A stretch of DNA of 64,000 bases from positions 186,001 through 250,000 of the forward strand of contig JAMPIV010018956.1 in assembly GCA_024509875.1 (NCBI GenBank), in the 5' to 3' direction. The DNA is from Oreohelix idahoensis (lineage: Eukaryota > Mollusca > Gastropoda > Stylommatophora > Oreohelicidae). The notes beneath the pieces were generated by a model. It was not told the DNA's origin and did not search any database. It saw only the letters and a list, made by a program, of their open reading frames with translations. A program made the position numbers and the translations under genes. Shown here one piece after another: positions 22,680-32,400 of this stretch; position 1 is the first letter of the stretch, and every line of letters begins with the position of its first letter.

Positions 22680-24522
22680 ACTAATGCAAGTTCTAAAACA
22701 GTGATACACATAGATAAAATTACTCCTTACGCCCGATGAATACTCTAATTCTGATCACAGGGGTGCCTACTGAGGAAATCCGCACCGACGTTCTGTGACC
22801 GGAAATATATTCGATCGTGAATTGATATGGCTGTAGGAGCAGCGACCACCTTAATAAACGTGCATTCTAATGCTTTGCTTGCGATAAAAATACAAGGGGC
22901 TGATGGTCCGTTTATACCACAAATGCTTTACCATAAAGATAAATTTGGAACTTTTTTATAGCCCAGATTAACGCTAAACACTCTTTTTCGCTTGTGGAAT
23001 AGCCTTTGCTAAGATCCACCTTCGAAAAATATTTTGCCTTGTTCAGTCTGGCAAACAACTGTTTTGTATCCGGTAATGGATCCACCTGATTTTCTGTGAC
23101 AGCATTCAGTTTCCTGATATCTATGCACAGTCTATGTTCCCCAGATGGTTTACTCAACAGCACCACGCTAGAACTATAAGGAGATTCACTGTGAGAAATA
23201 ATCCCTTCTTTCAACAAATAATCTATCTCCTCTTTCAATGCTTTTTCCTTAGCGAAAAGAACAGAATAGGCTCTCACACAGATTGGTGTTGGGTCTATAA
23301 GCTTCATATCATATTCTAGCAAATTAGTATGTCCCGGTCTGTCTGTTAACACATCTGTATGTTCATCCAGAACCTGTTGAACTCTCTCCCTCTGATTTTT
23401 AGTCAGGTGCTTACTGACTTTTATCTGTGTGGCTGTTTCACAGGGGTGTAGGGGGTATTCATGTGAGGTGAGTGGTTCCTTTTTCATTTCGGTTGCAATA
23501 GCCAAGGTCAGTAAAGGGGTGCCTTCCTGGATTAGTCTGTCCAGATACTTCTTTAAAAGGTTCACATGATATATTTTCTCTTTCCCCTTCTTGTCAATTT
23601 TATAGTTTGTTCTAGACACCTTCTCTAGAACTTTATATGGACCTTGCCATCCAATTTGCAACTTATTACTACTGCCGGGTAGTAGAAGAAGCACCTTCTC
23701 TCCGACAGCTAATTCTCTGTCCTTTGCCTTCTTATTAAAATAAGCTGCATGTTTCTTCCTGGCTTGTCTCAAATTATAATTTGCCAGTTTCCATCCAGCT
23801 TTGAGACGAGTGGTCAGCTCGTTCACATATTGATATGATGGGGTAACAGTTTCCTCTGCCTTCTCATCTGTCCACATCCTTAACAAGGCTACATATGGAC
23901 TTTTAATTTTACATACTTATTTTTCATGGCACCTGTCAGGTCCTTTACATTGGAAGCTTTATAGTGAGGACGTTTTTGCCTTTTATCATCACTCACAGAT
24001 CGTCCACTACCAATTCTTTTCTTGGGGTTTTCTCCCCACTTAAATTTCCTGGTGAGAGATCTGCTCTCTCTTTTATCTTCCTCCAGTTCACATAATTCCA
24101 ACAGAGGGATTGTCGGCTTATTCTGGGGTAGAATTACTCTTTGTACTCTATTCATAGTAGCCATTCTCAAACATTCAATTGAAGACTGTGTGTGAAAAGG
24201 GGGTTCCCATTCCACTTTGTCTACATTTTAAAATTTATTTTTATTTTCAGGCCTAAGTTTGCCCCATGGCGTTTCTGGGTCCTGATCAATTTCCCCACTT
24301 GTGGGTGTTCCCTCGTTAAATATGCCACAGGCTTCTACCAAATTTTCAATGTCTATCATTACATCTGGCCAATAATAATATTTAGAAACCTTTTGGCAGA
24401 TGGTACCTACTTTCTCGTGGTCCCCATCTTTTCCAACATGTAAACTCCTTATTACATCTGCCCTATATATGCCTTGGGAAGTACCAACTGTCCATGACCA
24501 TTGGATCTAGTTCCGGCCTTCC
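22680..24522 (-). pseudogene. Gypsy-X pol remnant: integrase ends, RT N-terminal part, RNase H
   Basis: Read from right to left: a degraded zinc-binding integrase start (YYWPDVMIDIENLVEAC, about 24380) without its HHCC partners; an unrelated coding-like segment (24215-23889); then from 23886 the integrase C-terminus (TRLKAGWKLANYNLRQARKK, VGEKVLLLLPG, WQGPYKVLEKVS, YHVNLLKKY). RT follows immediately (EEIDYLLKEGIISHSESPYS, VVLLSKPSGEHRLCIDIRKL, FSKVDLSKGY). It breaks off after the first palm Asp and jumps to RNase H (STSEKECLALIWAIKKF, TDHQPLVFL, RWSLLLQPYQF). The YxDD box and the integrase DDE core are missing. What is certain is that integrase precedes RT; the deletions make the product non-functional. 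Confidence 0.88.
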
Positions 24523-24524
24523 TA

Positions 24525-25848
24525 CGAGGGGCGTTCAGAAAGTAATGCACCACATCGTTTTTCTCAGCTAATGATGAAGATAGAAGCATGACATTTTGCA
24601 CACTTCAAATATGGCATGTGCCAAATGTGTGCACCAAATTGCACTGCAACCGGCCAGATAATACGGCTGCCCTAAACCATTGAAATGGAGTGTGTTAGCA
24701 ACTTGCGTTATAAACAGCGAATTGTGATAGAATTTCTCGTTGCAGAGAAGGAAACTTGTGAATATTCACAAGCGTCTATGTGATGTGTATGGAAAATTTG
24801 CAGTCGACAGGAGTACAGTCAGTTGCTGTGTTCAGAGAATCAAAGAATCAGGAAGTGGAGATACGGAGCTGCTTGATCGGCTGCGCTGTGGACTTCCTGC
24901 CACAGCCACCAATGATGAAATGTGCTGAGGGCATTATTCCCTAATGATAGGCGAATCACTACTCAACAATTGGCCTTACAGCTGTCAGTCAGCATTGGTA
25001 GTGCAAATGCAGTTATAAAAACTCTAGATTTTTCAAGGTTTGCGCAAGATGGGTTCCTCGAAGTCTCACAAATGACCACCAATTGCAAAGGAAAGCAATT
25101 TCTTCTGAATTGTTGGAGCGTTTCTATGCTGATGGAGAGAACTTTTCTAAGATCGTTACAGGTGATGAAACCTGGGCACATCATTTTGAACCCAAGACAA
25201 AAAGACAGTCAATCGAGTGGCATCATCCGCAATCACCAAGAAAAAGAAATTCAAGACAATTCCTTCAGCTGGAAAGGTCATGATCACTGTCTTTTGGGAC
25301 ATTGAAGGTGTGATTCTTGTGGACGTTATGCCAAGAGGAGAGACAATCAACTCGCAAGCTTACATTAAGACATTGAAAAAATTCAATCAACATTTTCGCA
25401 GAGTTTGGCGGCACAAGAATCCAGCAGACCTGCTTCTCCTTCCCGACAATGCACGCCCTCACACAAGTCTGGCAACACAGGAAGCAATCACCAAATTGGG
25501 TTGGACAGTACTACCCCATCCACCCTATAGTCCCGATTTGGCACCCTCTGATTTTCATCTATTTGGTCCACTTAAAGATGCACTCGTGTGACAAGGTTTG
25601 AAGATGATGAAGGAGTGATTCATGCAGCGAAGAAATGGTTACATGATCAAGACAAAATCTGGTATGGGCTAGGAATACATGCACTTGTTTCGCACTGGCA
25701 TAAAGCCGTACAAGTTGATGGGGATTATGTTGAATAATACCAATGTTTACATGACACATCCATGTATATTGTATATAAATTTCATGCTTTTTGAATAAAC
25801 AGCTCCTGAGAAAAACGATGTGGTGCATTACTTTCTGAACGCCCCTCG
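24525..25848 (+). mobile_element. Mariner transposon nested in Gypsy-X
   Basis: A 1324-bp element with perfect 43-bp terminal inverted repeats starting CGAGGGGCGTTCAGAAAG (24525-24567 and 25806-25848), flanked by TA at 23-24 of the left junction (24523-24524) and at 25849-25850. Length, TA target and transposase all fit the mariner family. The intact TIRs against a degraded gene suggest a copy mobilised in trans or aged after insertion. Confidence 0.97.
24685..25737 (+). pseudogene. Mariner transposase (DD34D), frameshifted
   Basis: The start MECVSNLRYKQRIVIEFLVA at 24685 and the stop at 25735-25737 span about 350 codons, the normal mariner length. Recognisable parts are the N-terminal HTH (with a stop near 24780), the linker after 24922, GDETWAHHFEPKTKRQS (first Asp, about 25160), LLPDNARPHTS (second Asp, about 25445) and YSPDLAPSDFHLFGPLK (third Asp). 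I count 34 residues between the second and third Asp, the DD34D signature. Several indels put the parts in three frames (for example near 25085 and 25215). The protein should be inactive, but its catalytic residues are still encoded. Confidence 0.92.
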
Positions 25849-25850
25849 TA

Positions 25851-27670
25851 TATAACAATTTGTTCTTCATAATATAATCTCCGTTACTTTGAGGTGTTTG
25901 ACATTTGGGCAATGTTTTAAAACATGGCTTGAGTGTCCTATCCTCAGCCTGCACCTTCCTCATCTCCTCTGGATGAGCATTTATAGGATCACCTCCTTCC
26001 TCCTTTGACTGTGACCTGGTCTGCACTGCCGCCATGATCACAGGTCTCTTGGGATTCCCCAAGAAGACATATCTACACCCCACTATCAGAGGGTAGATTG
26101 GTTCATCTATCACTGCTGCTCTGATTTCTCCTTCCACATAGCGAGTTTTCACAGTTATCCTTGCGATGGGAAGTGTCATGAGTGGTATGTCCTTAGTCGC
26201 TCCTTGTATCTCCACTGTTTCTGTGGTATACTGACCTGGGTTCACTAGGCTAGCCCTCACAACTGAATCAAAATCCAAACCTGTATCGTACAAGCACCTT
26301 ATGATGACTCCATTACAAACAACATCCTCACAAACTGGGGGGGGGGGGTGATAAGGTTCCTGCTGTCCAGTAGGTTTAACCTTTAATCTCTGGTTCCCCG
26401 ATTTCATTGCAGCAAAGTTAGGAGGTTTCCTTTTACAAACTTCGGTGTTATGGTTGTCCCTCTTACACCATTTACACCACCTCTTTCCTTGGTTAAAAGG
26501 TTTTCTTTCATTATATTTTTGGTCATTGAACTGTGGGGTTCTATCACGATACTCATTTCGTGGTCTATCAAAATTTGCCTTACCTTTGTTACCTTGTTCC
26601 TTGTTATCAAATTTATTAAAGTTCGGTGTGTCCTTAAAATTCTCTACATGTTTCTTTTTAGCACCAGCTACCTCTGCCTGGGCTGCCTGATATCTCTCAG
26701 CGACATTCAAAACCTCACCCAACCTCTCTGCACCTTGTTCCATGAGAAACTTTCTCAGGTCTGGAGCCATGGGCTCTCTTGATTGCTCTATCATGATCAT
26801 TTCTTTAAGATCTTGGGTCTTCCCCAGAGCAGTCCATTTCTCCAAATAGGTTTCCAGTCTGGCAGAGAATTGGTGGTATGTCTCCCCAGACAAAAGCTTG
26901 GCATTTCTAAACTTCTTACGATAAAATTCACCATTCTTTTCATATCTTAATAACAGAACCTGCTTTAGCATGTCATAATTGTCTTGGTCGTCTTTACTCA
27001 TCTTTGCAAACACTTCATAAGATGTTCCCCTAAGACCCTGGGATAACTTTAAACTCCACCTTTCTCTCTCCAACCCATCGGTGGTGGCTAAAACCTCAAA
27101 TCTGGATAAAAATGATTCAATACAGTCATCCCTCTCTACAAAATGGTTTAAATGGAACCCCATAGCTGAGGTTGAGGCTCCCTGATTAGCAGTGGCATCA
27201 GAGGTATGAGGGCTGTTACCACCTTCAGGAGCATGGCCTTGCAATTCCAACTCCCTTAGTCGTAACTCATGTTCCCTCTTTAACCGTTTATCTTCTGCTT
27301 CCCTTTTGGCCCGTTTCTCTTCTCTTTCCATTTCTGCTTCCCTCTCTGCAGCCTGTTTTCTTTCCTCAGCTTCTATCTTCTTAGCCTCAGCTTCCAATTT
27401 CTTCTCTTCAAATTGGAGCTGCTTAATCTCAGCCTCCCTATCTGCCTCCAATGCCCTAGCCTCTTTGTCAGCCTCAATCTGCAGCCTTTTAAGTTCTTTG
27501 TCAGCCTCAATTTGTAACTGTAATTTTCTTTTATCTGCTAACTTCCTATCTTCCCTTTCAATATACTTATCACATTCTGAGATGACATATTGGATCAAAA
27601 CCTGCCCCTCCATATTCATTTCTTTAGCAGTCAGCACAGCAGCAGATCTGAATTTGGCCAGATCTGCCAT
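25851..27670 (-). CDS. Gypsy-X gag and protease, cut by the mariner
   Basis: A single minus-strand frame starts at MADLAKFRSAAVLTAKE (27670) and is open until the mariner. Residues 40-145 are Lys/Glu-rich heptad-like sequence, surely a coiled coil. Residues about 185-330 form the capsid, with FYRKKFRNAKLLSGETYHQF, LEKW, LKEMIMIEQ and LNVAERYQ in the spacing of the SCAN domain, which is known to derive from Gmr1-type gag. The CCHC knuckle WCKWCKRDNHNTEVC is at about 420. The retropepsin follows with CLYDTGLDFDSVV as its active site and PLIVGCRYVF near its end. The frame then enters the mariner and terminates by chance at 25559. Gypsy-Z encodes the same protein with moderate divergence, which supports this start. 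Confidence 0.9.
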
Positions 27671-27886
27671 TCTGTTTCACACAAATTCTAACAATGTTCT
27701 AAGATAAATTACAAAACTCTAATTAACAAAGTAACTCTCTAATTAATTAATTAAGTAACTCTGGCTGTGAAGATTCATCAACTCTTACTCTCCACCTTAA
27801 TTATTTTATTATGAATATCTTTTAATTTTAGGGACACTGTTGAATTTATACCAATTTATACTTTAATAGTTCAAATCCTGGAACAG

Positions 27887-27895
27887 GAGACCCCA
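27887..27895 (-). other. Primer-binding site of Gypsy-X
   Basis: In element sense TGGGGTCTC follows the 5' LTR after a 5-base spacer TATAT. Gypsy-Z has the same 9 bases and spacer. A downstream match to a T-loop-like GGATTTGAAC suggests a tRNA primer with an extended contact, but the spacing does not fit a simple 3' end, so the tRNA is not named. Confidence 0.6.
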
Positions 27896-27900
27896 ATATA

Positions 27901-30283
27901 TGTGATGGGTTTTGATGTTATTTAATATCATTATTATGGTTACTTAGTGTACTGAATGAGGTCAGCTGTGAAGTGTCCCTGAGGATAACAATTTTGGTGA
28001 GTTTTCAGAGTACCTTGCTTGCTACCATCTTACGATCTCATTCAGAATTATTCTTGGCTAGTATGTCTGATAGCTACGTCTAATGTCTAGGGTAATGAAA
28101 TTGTGGTGTGATGGTAATTAAATACACACATACACACACAAACACCAATATTAATTCATATGATCAACTTGACTAACACTCTGGTTAAAAGTTTAGAAAT
28201 TTACAATTTTTTTCAAAATTTATTTTGTCCTGAACCTAGTATTTTTCTGGTCAGGACTTTCAACTCAAATAAATCAATGGCAAGGTATTTACATGTAATT
28301 CATTAAACAAAAGGAAGCAATGGTCATACATCTACTTTAAAATTTACTAATAATGGTATTAAATCTAGTGTCTTTATTATCTAGTGCTTGATGTCGGGTC
28401 GGGGTATTTTCATCATACCCATGCCTCTAATTACCAAGTTTATTTGCTTTGTTACACAGATTTGTTGGTGGAAAGGTTTTTATTTTTACACAATTGTGGT
28501 TATTTTATTTATATAACACTTTGATGAATCTCCGCAGGCCAGGACACTATAACTTATCTGGCCTATGACGATGGCTGTATCTCCAGCTCACTCCTCACTT
28601 GCTCAGAGTTTAAAAGAGTAGGCAGTTCGTATACTGCAGTGTTGAACACTGGATATCTGGCACTAGCACAGTGCCAGACAAAGAACCCCTGCAACCACAA
28701 AATTACGCTAGTCTCAGCATAATACCTAATCCACCATTATTTACAAGTAACAATACATTAAAATAAAAGACATCTGAGTCAGATCTCTCTGACCGACCCA
28801 GCATATCTACATCAATAATGTAACAAGTAGCACCAGTTTCACATTCCTCTCCTCTAAGGGCTGCACTGCATCTGAAATATTATCATTAATCTCTTTTTTC
28901 CCATACAATAAGGTGGGTGATATGTTCCCCCTGACCACCTGAAAAGAAATATCTGTATTCTACATGTTTTTTTGCTAGTTTGTCATATTATAAATCAAAC
29001 TCTAGGCCCTGTAGAACTTGGCTGGGGACCTAGAATATGTACTCACTTGTCGTAATCACTTTTTATTATATGGCAGTATCTCTCCCTCAAAATGTTAAAT
29101 AAAAGGTTAATAAGTTCTGTCTTACCACAAATTCAAATGAAAAACACAGATACGTTGAAATAGCACAAACTCAGATGAGCTGCCGGCTGGACTATGGCTT
29201 CCGAATTCTTTTATATATATTCAGTGGACGTCAAATTTTGCAGCATCAACGATCTGCTACTATGGACAGTCTTAGACAAAATGGCAACAAGCTGTCCAAT
29301 CTGCTAATAATATTAACTGTTTCATCCGATGAGAGCTACAACCCCACTACAATTCAAATTTTAAAAACTAAGGTCCAATTTTGGTCCAATGTGTAGTGTA
29401 TTTCTGTCGGTCGGTCTGTCCGAACTTGGCTTTTCCCAAAAATGGACTTGGTTTTGGCCCAACACTACAAAACTATTCAGTTTTCCTCTCACTCACTTCT
29501 TAGATTTCTACTGCTAAAATATATTTTTAGTGTTAAGCCATCCCATAATTTCTATCCGCCTTGTCTCCCCCTTCTTTACATGTAACCTTTTCCTGCCTTT
29601 TCTCAAGGACGCGTCAAAATGTAATCGTTAGTGAATGCAAAAAAGAACATCTGTCTGCTCGTCTGCACTGAGCAGTACAGTCTTTTGTCACTATCTTCCG
29701 TGTTATCTGTCCGTCTGCATATTTGAAAGCATATTAATTATCAGAAAAAGATAAGCTCTTAAACTAGCTAACTTTTGTGATTATAAACCTATTAATAAGG
29801 AATTCCATATTCTTTTCCATGTTAGTCTTGAAATCTATAAACTACCACTTGTTCACTTCTTTTACCGCTATTTTCAAATTAAAAACGACTATCTCCTGTA
29901 GAACGTCAGAAATACGTCTGTTTTTTATAAGAGCTAAGGTTTTGCGTGGCCCAATTTCCTAACATTTGTTGACTAGCGGTGTATTTTCAAACGACTACAA
30001 AATCGCGTCTGCTAGGCTTTAGATTCAAATCACGTGTGCAGACGGTATCATTTTTCTTTTCCTTCCTTTCTCACTCCGTCTGAACGAATAGGCTTTTTGT
30101 GTTACCATGTTATAAATAGTGTTTTTCAATGACACTAGGAAACGATAGTACGGTTTGCAAAATCAACGCGCTTGTGGCATGGGTGAAGAAGAAGCATCCT
30201 ACCATAACTAATTTTTATCCCTACAGTTTATTTTATATTTATAATTTGTAATTTTTATCGTTGTATCAATGTATTTCATCACA
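27901..30283 (-). repeat. Gypsy-X 5' LTR (2383 bp)
   Basis: Starts TGTGATGGGT and ends CATTTC-like sequence with CATCACA on the + strand, pairing with the left LTR at 20282-22656. The two LTRs differ by scattered substitutions and small insertions such as GAGGTCAGCT near 27960, so insertion is not brand new but young relative to most elements here. Confidence 0.95.
29208..29217 (-). promoter_or_regulatory. TATA box in Gypsy-X 5' LTR
   Basis: TATATAAAAG in element sense, conserved with 21578-21587. As this is the 5' LTR, it is the probable promoter of the element RNA, which would start near 29180. Confidence 0.5.
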
Positions 30284-32400
30284 GTTGCACCCATTTACTT
30301 TCATCCTGGGCCAGATCTCCAAAAAGCTGCTGAAAGCACTATTCCATAACAGTTGAAACTTGTGACCCCGTGTCAAGAATACACCTGACTTTCTTTCCTG
30401 CTATAAGTACCTCACACTCCGGTTGACCACCAACCATCTTTATCTTTGAGTCATTCTGCTCCCCTTCTGTAACCTGACTCCCAGCCACAGAGGGGTCTAG
30501 TTTAATGCCTGTGGACATCGATTCTGTACGTGGCCTAGTCTTCTGCATCAAAAACAACGAACTATCCTGGTACGTCTCCCCTGCTCCTGAGACATCGCAT
30601 CAATTTTAGCCTGTAATTGAGCCACCTGTGCTCTCAGCTGCTCCACTTCTGCGTTTAATGCATGTGCATCTGGTACATTCTCTGTATTTACTACTTCAAC
30701 ACTGGCAACACCAGCCCCAGAAGCGTGTTCAGTCTCTAAAAACCATAGGGCATAGTCCCTCACCGATGTGAACGATGCTGTAGGCTCTTTAATGATCATT
30801 TCCTTTGCAAACTTTCTTAGTAGATCATCTCTCAGACAAGCAGCAGACTTTCTTAGCAGATCATCTCTCAGACAAGCAGCAAACTTTCTTTGTAGATCAT
30901 CTCTCAGACAAGCAGCAAACGTTCTTAGTAGATCATCTCTCAGACAAGCAGCAAACTTTCTTAGTAGATCATCTCTCAGACAAGCAGCAAACTTTCTTAG
31001 TAGATCATCTCTCAGGCAAGCAGCACACTTTCTTAGTAGATCATTTCTCAGACAAGAAGCAAACTTTCTTACTAGATCATCTCTCAGACAAGCAGCAAAC
31101 TTTCTTAGTAGATCATCTCTCAGACAAGAAGCAATAGATCATCTCTCAGACAAGCAGCAAACTTTCTTACTAGAACATCTCTCAGACAAGCAACAAACTT
31201 TCTTACTAGATCATCTCTCAGATAAGCAGCAAACTTTCTTAGTAGATCATCTCTCAGACAAGCAGCAAACTTTCTTAGTAGATCATTTCTCAGACAAGAA
31301 GCAAACTTTCTTACTAGATCATCTCTCAGACAAGCAGCAAACTTTCTTACTAGATCATCTCTCAGACAAGAAGCAATAGATCATCTCTCAGACAAGCAGC
31401 AAACTTTCTTACTAGAACATCTCTCAGACAAGCAACAAACTTTCTTACTAGATCATCTCTCAGATAAGCAGCAAACTTTCTTAGTAGATCATCTCTCAGA
31501 CAAGCAGCAAACTTTCTTACTAGATCATCTCTCAGACAAGCAGCAAACTTTCTTAGTAGATCATCTCTCAGACAAGCAGCAAACTTTCTTACTAGATCAT
31601 CTCTCAGACAAGCAGCAAACTTTCTTAGTAGATCATCTCTCAGACAAGCAGCAAACTTTCTTACTAGATCATCTTTCAGATAAGCAGCAAACTTTCTTAG
31701 TAGATCATCTCTCAGACAAGCAGCAAACTTTCTTACTAGATCATCTCTCAGACAAGCAGCAAACTTTCTTAGTAGATCATCTCCCAGACAAGCAGCAAAC
31801 TTTCTTAGTAGATCATCTCTCAGACAAGCAGCAAACTGGTCCCGAAGGAAGGATGGCTCCAAATGAGTGACAATATTCTGTTTTTGTGCTCTTACAGCAC
31901 TTTCAGACACCTCGTGGATGCGATGGGAGAATTCCCAAAGAGACTCCCTTGCACCTTGCCAGGTAGAGTAAAAAATGGCCTTTAGCTCTGGGATGCTTCA
32001 ATGCTCCCCATACACCCTAAGAATGGAATGTAGCATCACTTCAGGGTCATCATCCTCAGACTGAATCCCCTCTCCCTGCGGACACTCGGGGTGACACTGT
32101 CCCAAATAACATCTGCCTGGTCCTCTTTGCTCATCACCCCTACTCTCCAGGCAGCTCTCACCTCTCTGACATATTCCTCGGCCGTAAGACCCATGCGCTC
32201 CCCAAAGCACTGCACTTTCTTGTGAGTAGGTACCATGATGTACCGTACTTGTTCTGGTTGACGATCCAGCCCCACTATAGGGTCATCCACCTCAGCCACA
32301 TCTTCGTTATCCAATCTACTTGCAGCACATGTGCTGTGTGCCACCATCTTGTTGCTATTAGAGTTGACTAGATATAATGACAAACTGGATTATCCCATCC
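30284..32400 (-). pseudogene. Gypsy-Y gag and start of protease, with an internal minisatellite
   Basis: The minus-strand gag begins near MVAHSTCAASRLDNEDVA (about 32350). It continues with VRYIMVPTHKKVQCFG, LTAEEYVREVRAAW and ADVIWDSVTPSVRRE; a frame change near 32070 leads to DPEVMLHSILRVYGE, SLWEFSHRIHEV and SAVRAQKQNIVTHLEPSF. Next comes the repeat-expanded segment RDQFAACLRDDLLRKFA (31845-30813), then KEMIIKEPTASFTSVRDYAL and a short coiled coil (AEVEQLRAQVAQLQAKID). After another break the protease starts with KVRCILDTGSQVSTV (active-site DTG, about 30370). Gypsy-X inserted 80 bp further on. I did not find LTRs for this element; its 5' LTR would lie right of 32400. Confidence 0.78.
30813..31845 (-). 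repeat. 36-bp in-frame minisatellite inside Gypsy-Y gag
   Basis: Roughly 28 units of 36 bp, each encoding the 12-residue block FAACLRDDLLRK in the minus sense. The block exists once in the basic gag sequence. Most units differ by a few bases (ACTAG or AGTAG at one spot). Two shortened units (near 31130 and 31371) lost 12 bp, again in frame. A longer segment (about 31135-31260) recurs at about 31376-31500, so multi-unit blocks were also copied. Confidence 0.95.

Larger units (their letters stand above)
20282..30283 (-). mobile_element. Gypsy-X: complete LTR retrotransposon, Gmr1-like, with a nested mariner
   Basis: A 10.0-kb element on the minus strand with two almost identical LTRs, a 5-bp TSD, a primer-binding site, a polypurine tract, a gag-protease frame and a pol remnant. 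Domain order in element sense is capsid, CCHC, protease, integrase remnant, RT, RNase H. Integrase before RT is the order of Gmr1-type Ty3/gypsy elements. The RT core is deleted and most of integrase is replaced, so the copy depends on relatives such as Gypsy-Z. A 1324-bp mariner (24525-25848) inserted afterwards. The element itself interrupts the older Gypsy-Y. Confidence 0.93.

Noticed and set aside
25559..25850. C-terminal extension of the Gypsy-X gag-protease protein
   Set aside because: This part of the minus-strand frame lies in the mariner transposon and is a read-through of antisense sequence.
27306..27707. Ser/Ala-rich ORF on the + strand
   Set aside because: It is the antisense of the Lys/Glu coiled coil of Gypsy-X gag.
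27870..27900. A tRNA gene at the Gypsy-X leader
   Set aside because: Only a 3'-end-like segment complementary to a primer is present and no cloverleaf can be formed; the same applies at 61110-61140.
30768..31379. Ser/Arg-Gln repeat protein on the + strand
   Set aside because: It is the antisense of the 36-bp gag minisatellite, which reads as normal gag residues on the minus strand.
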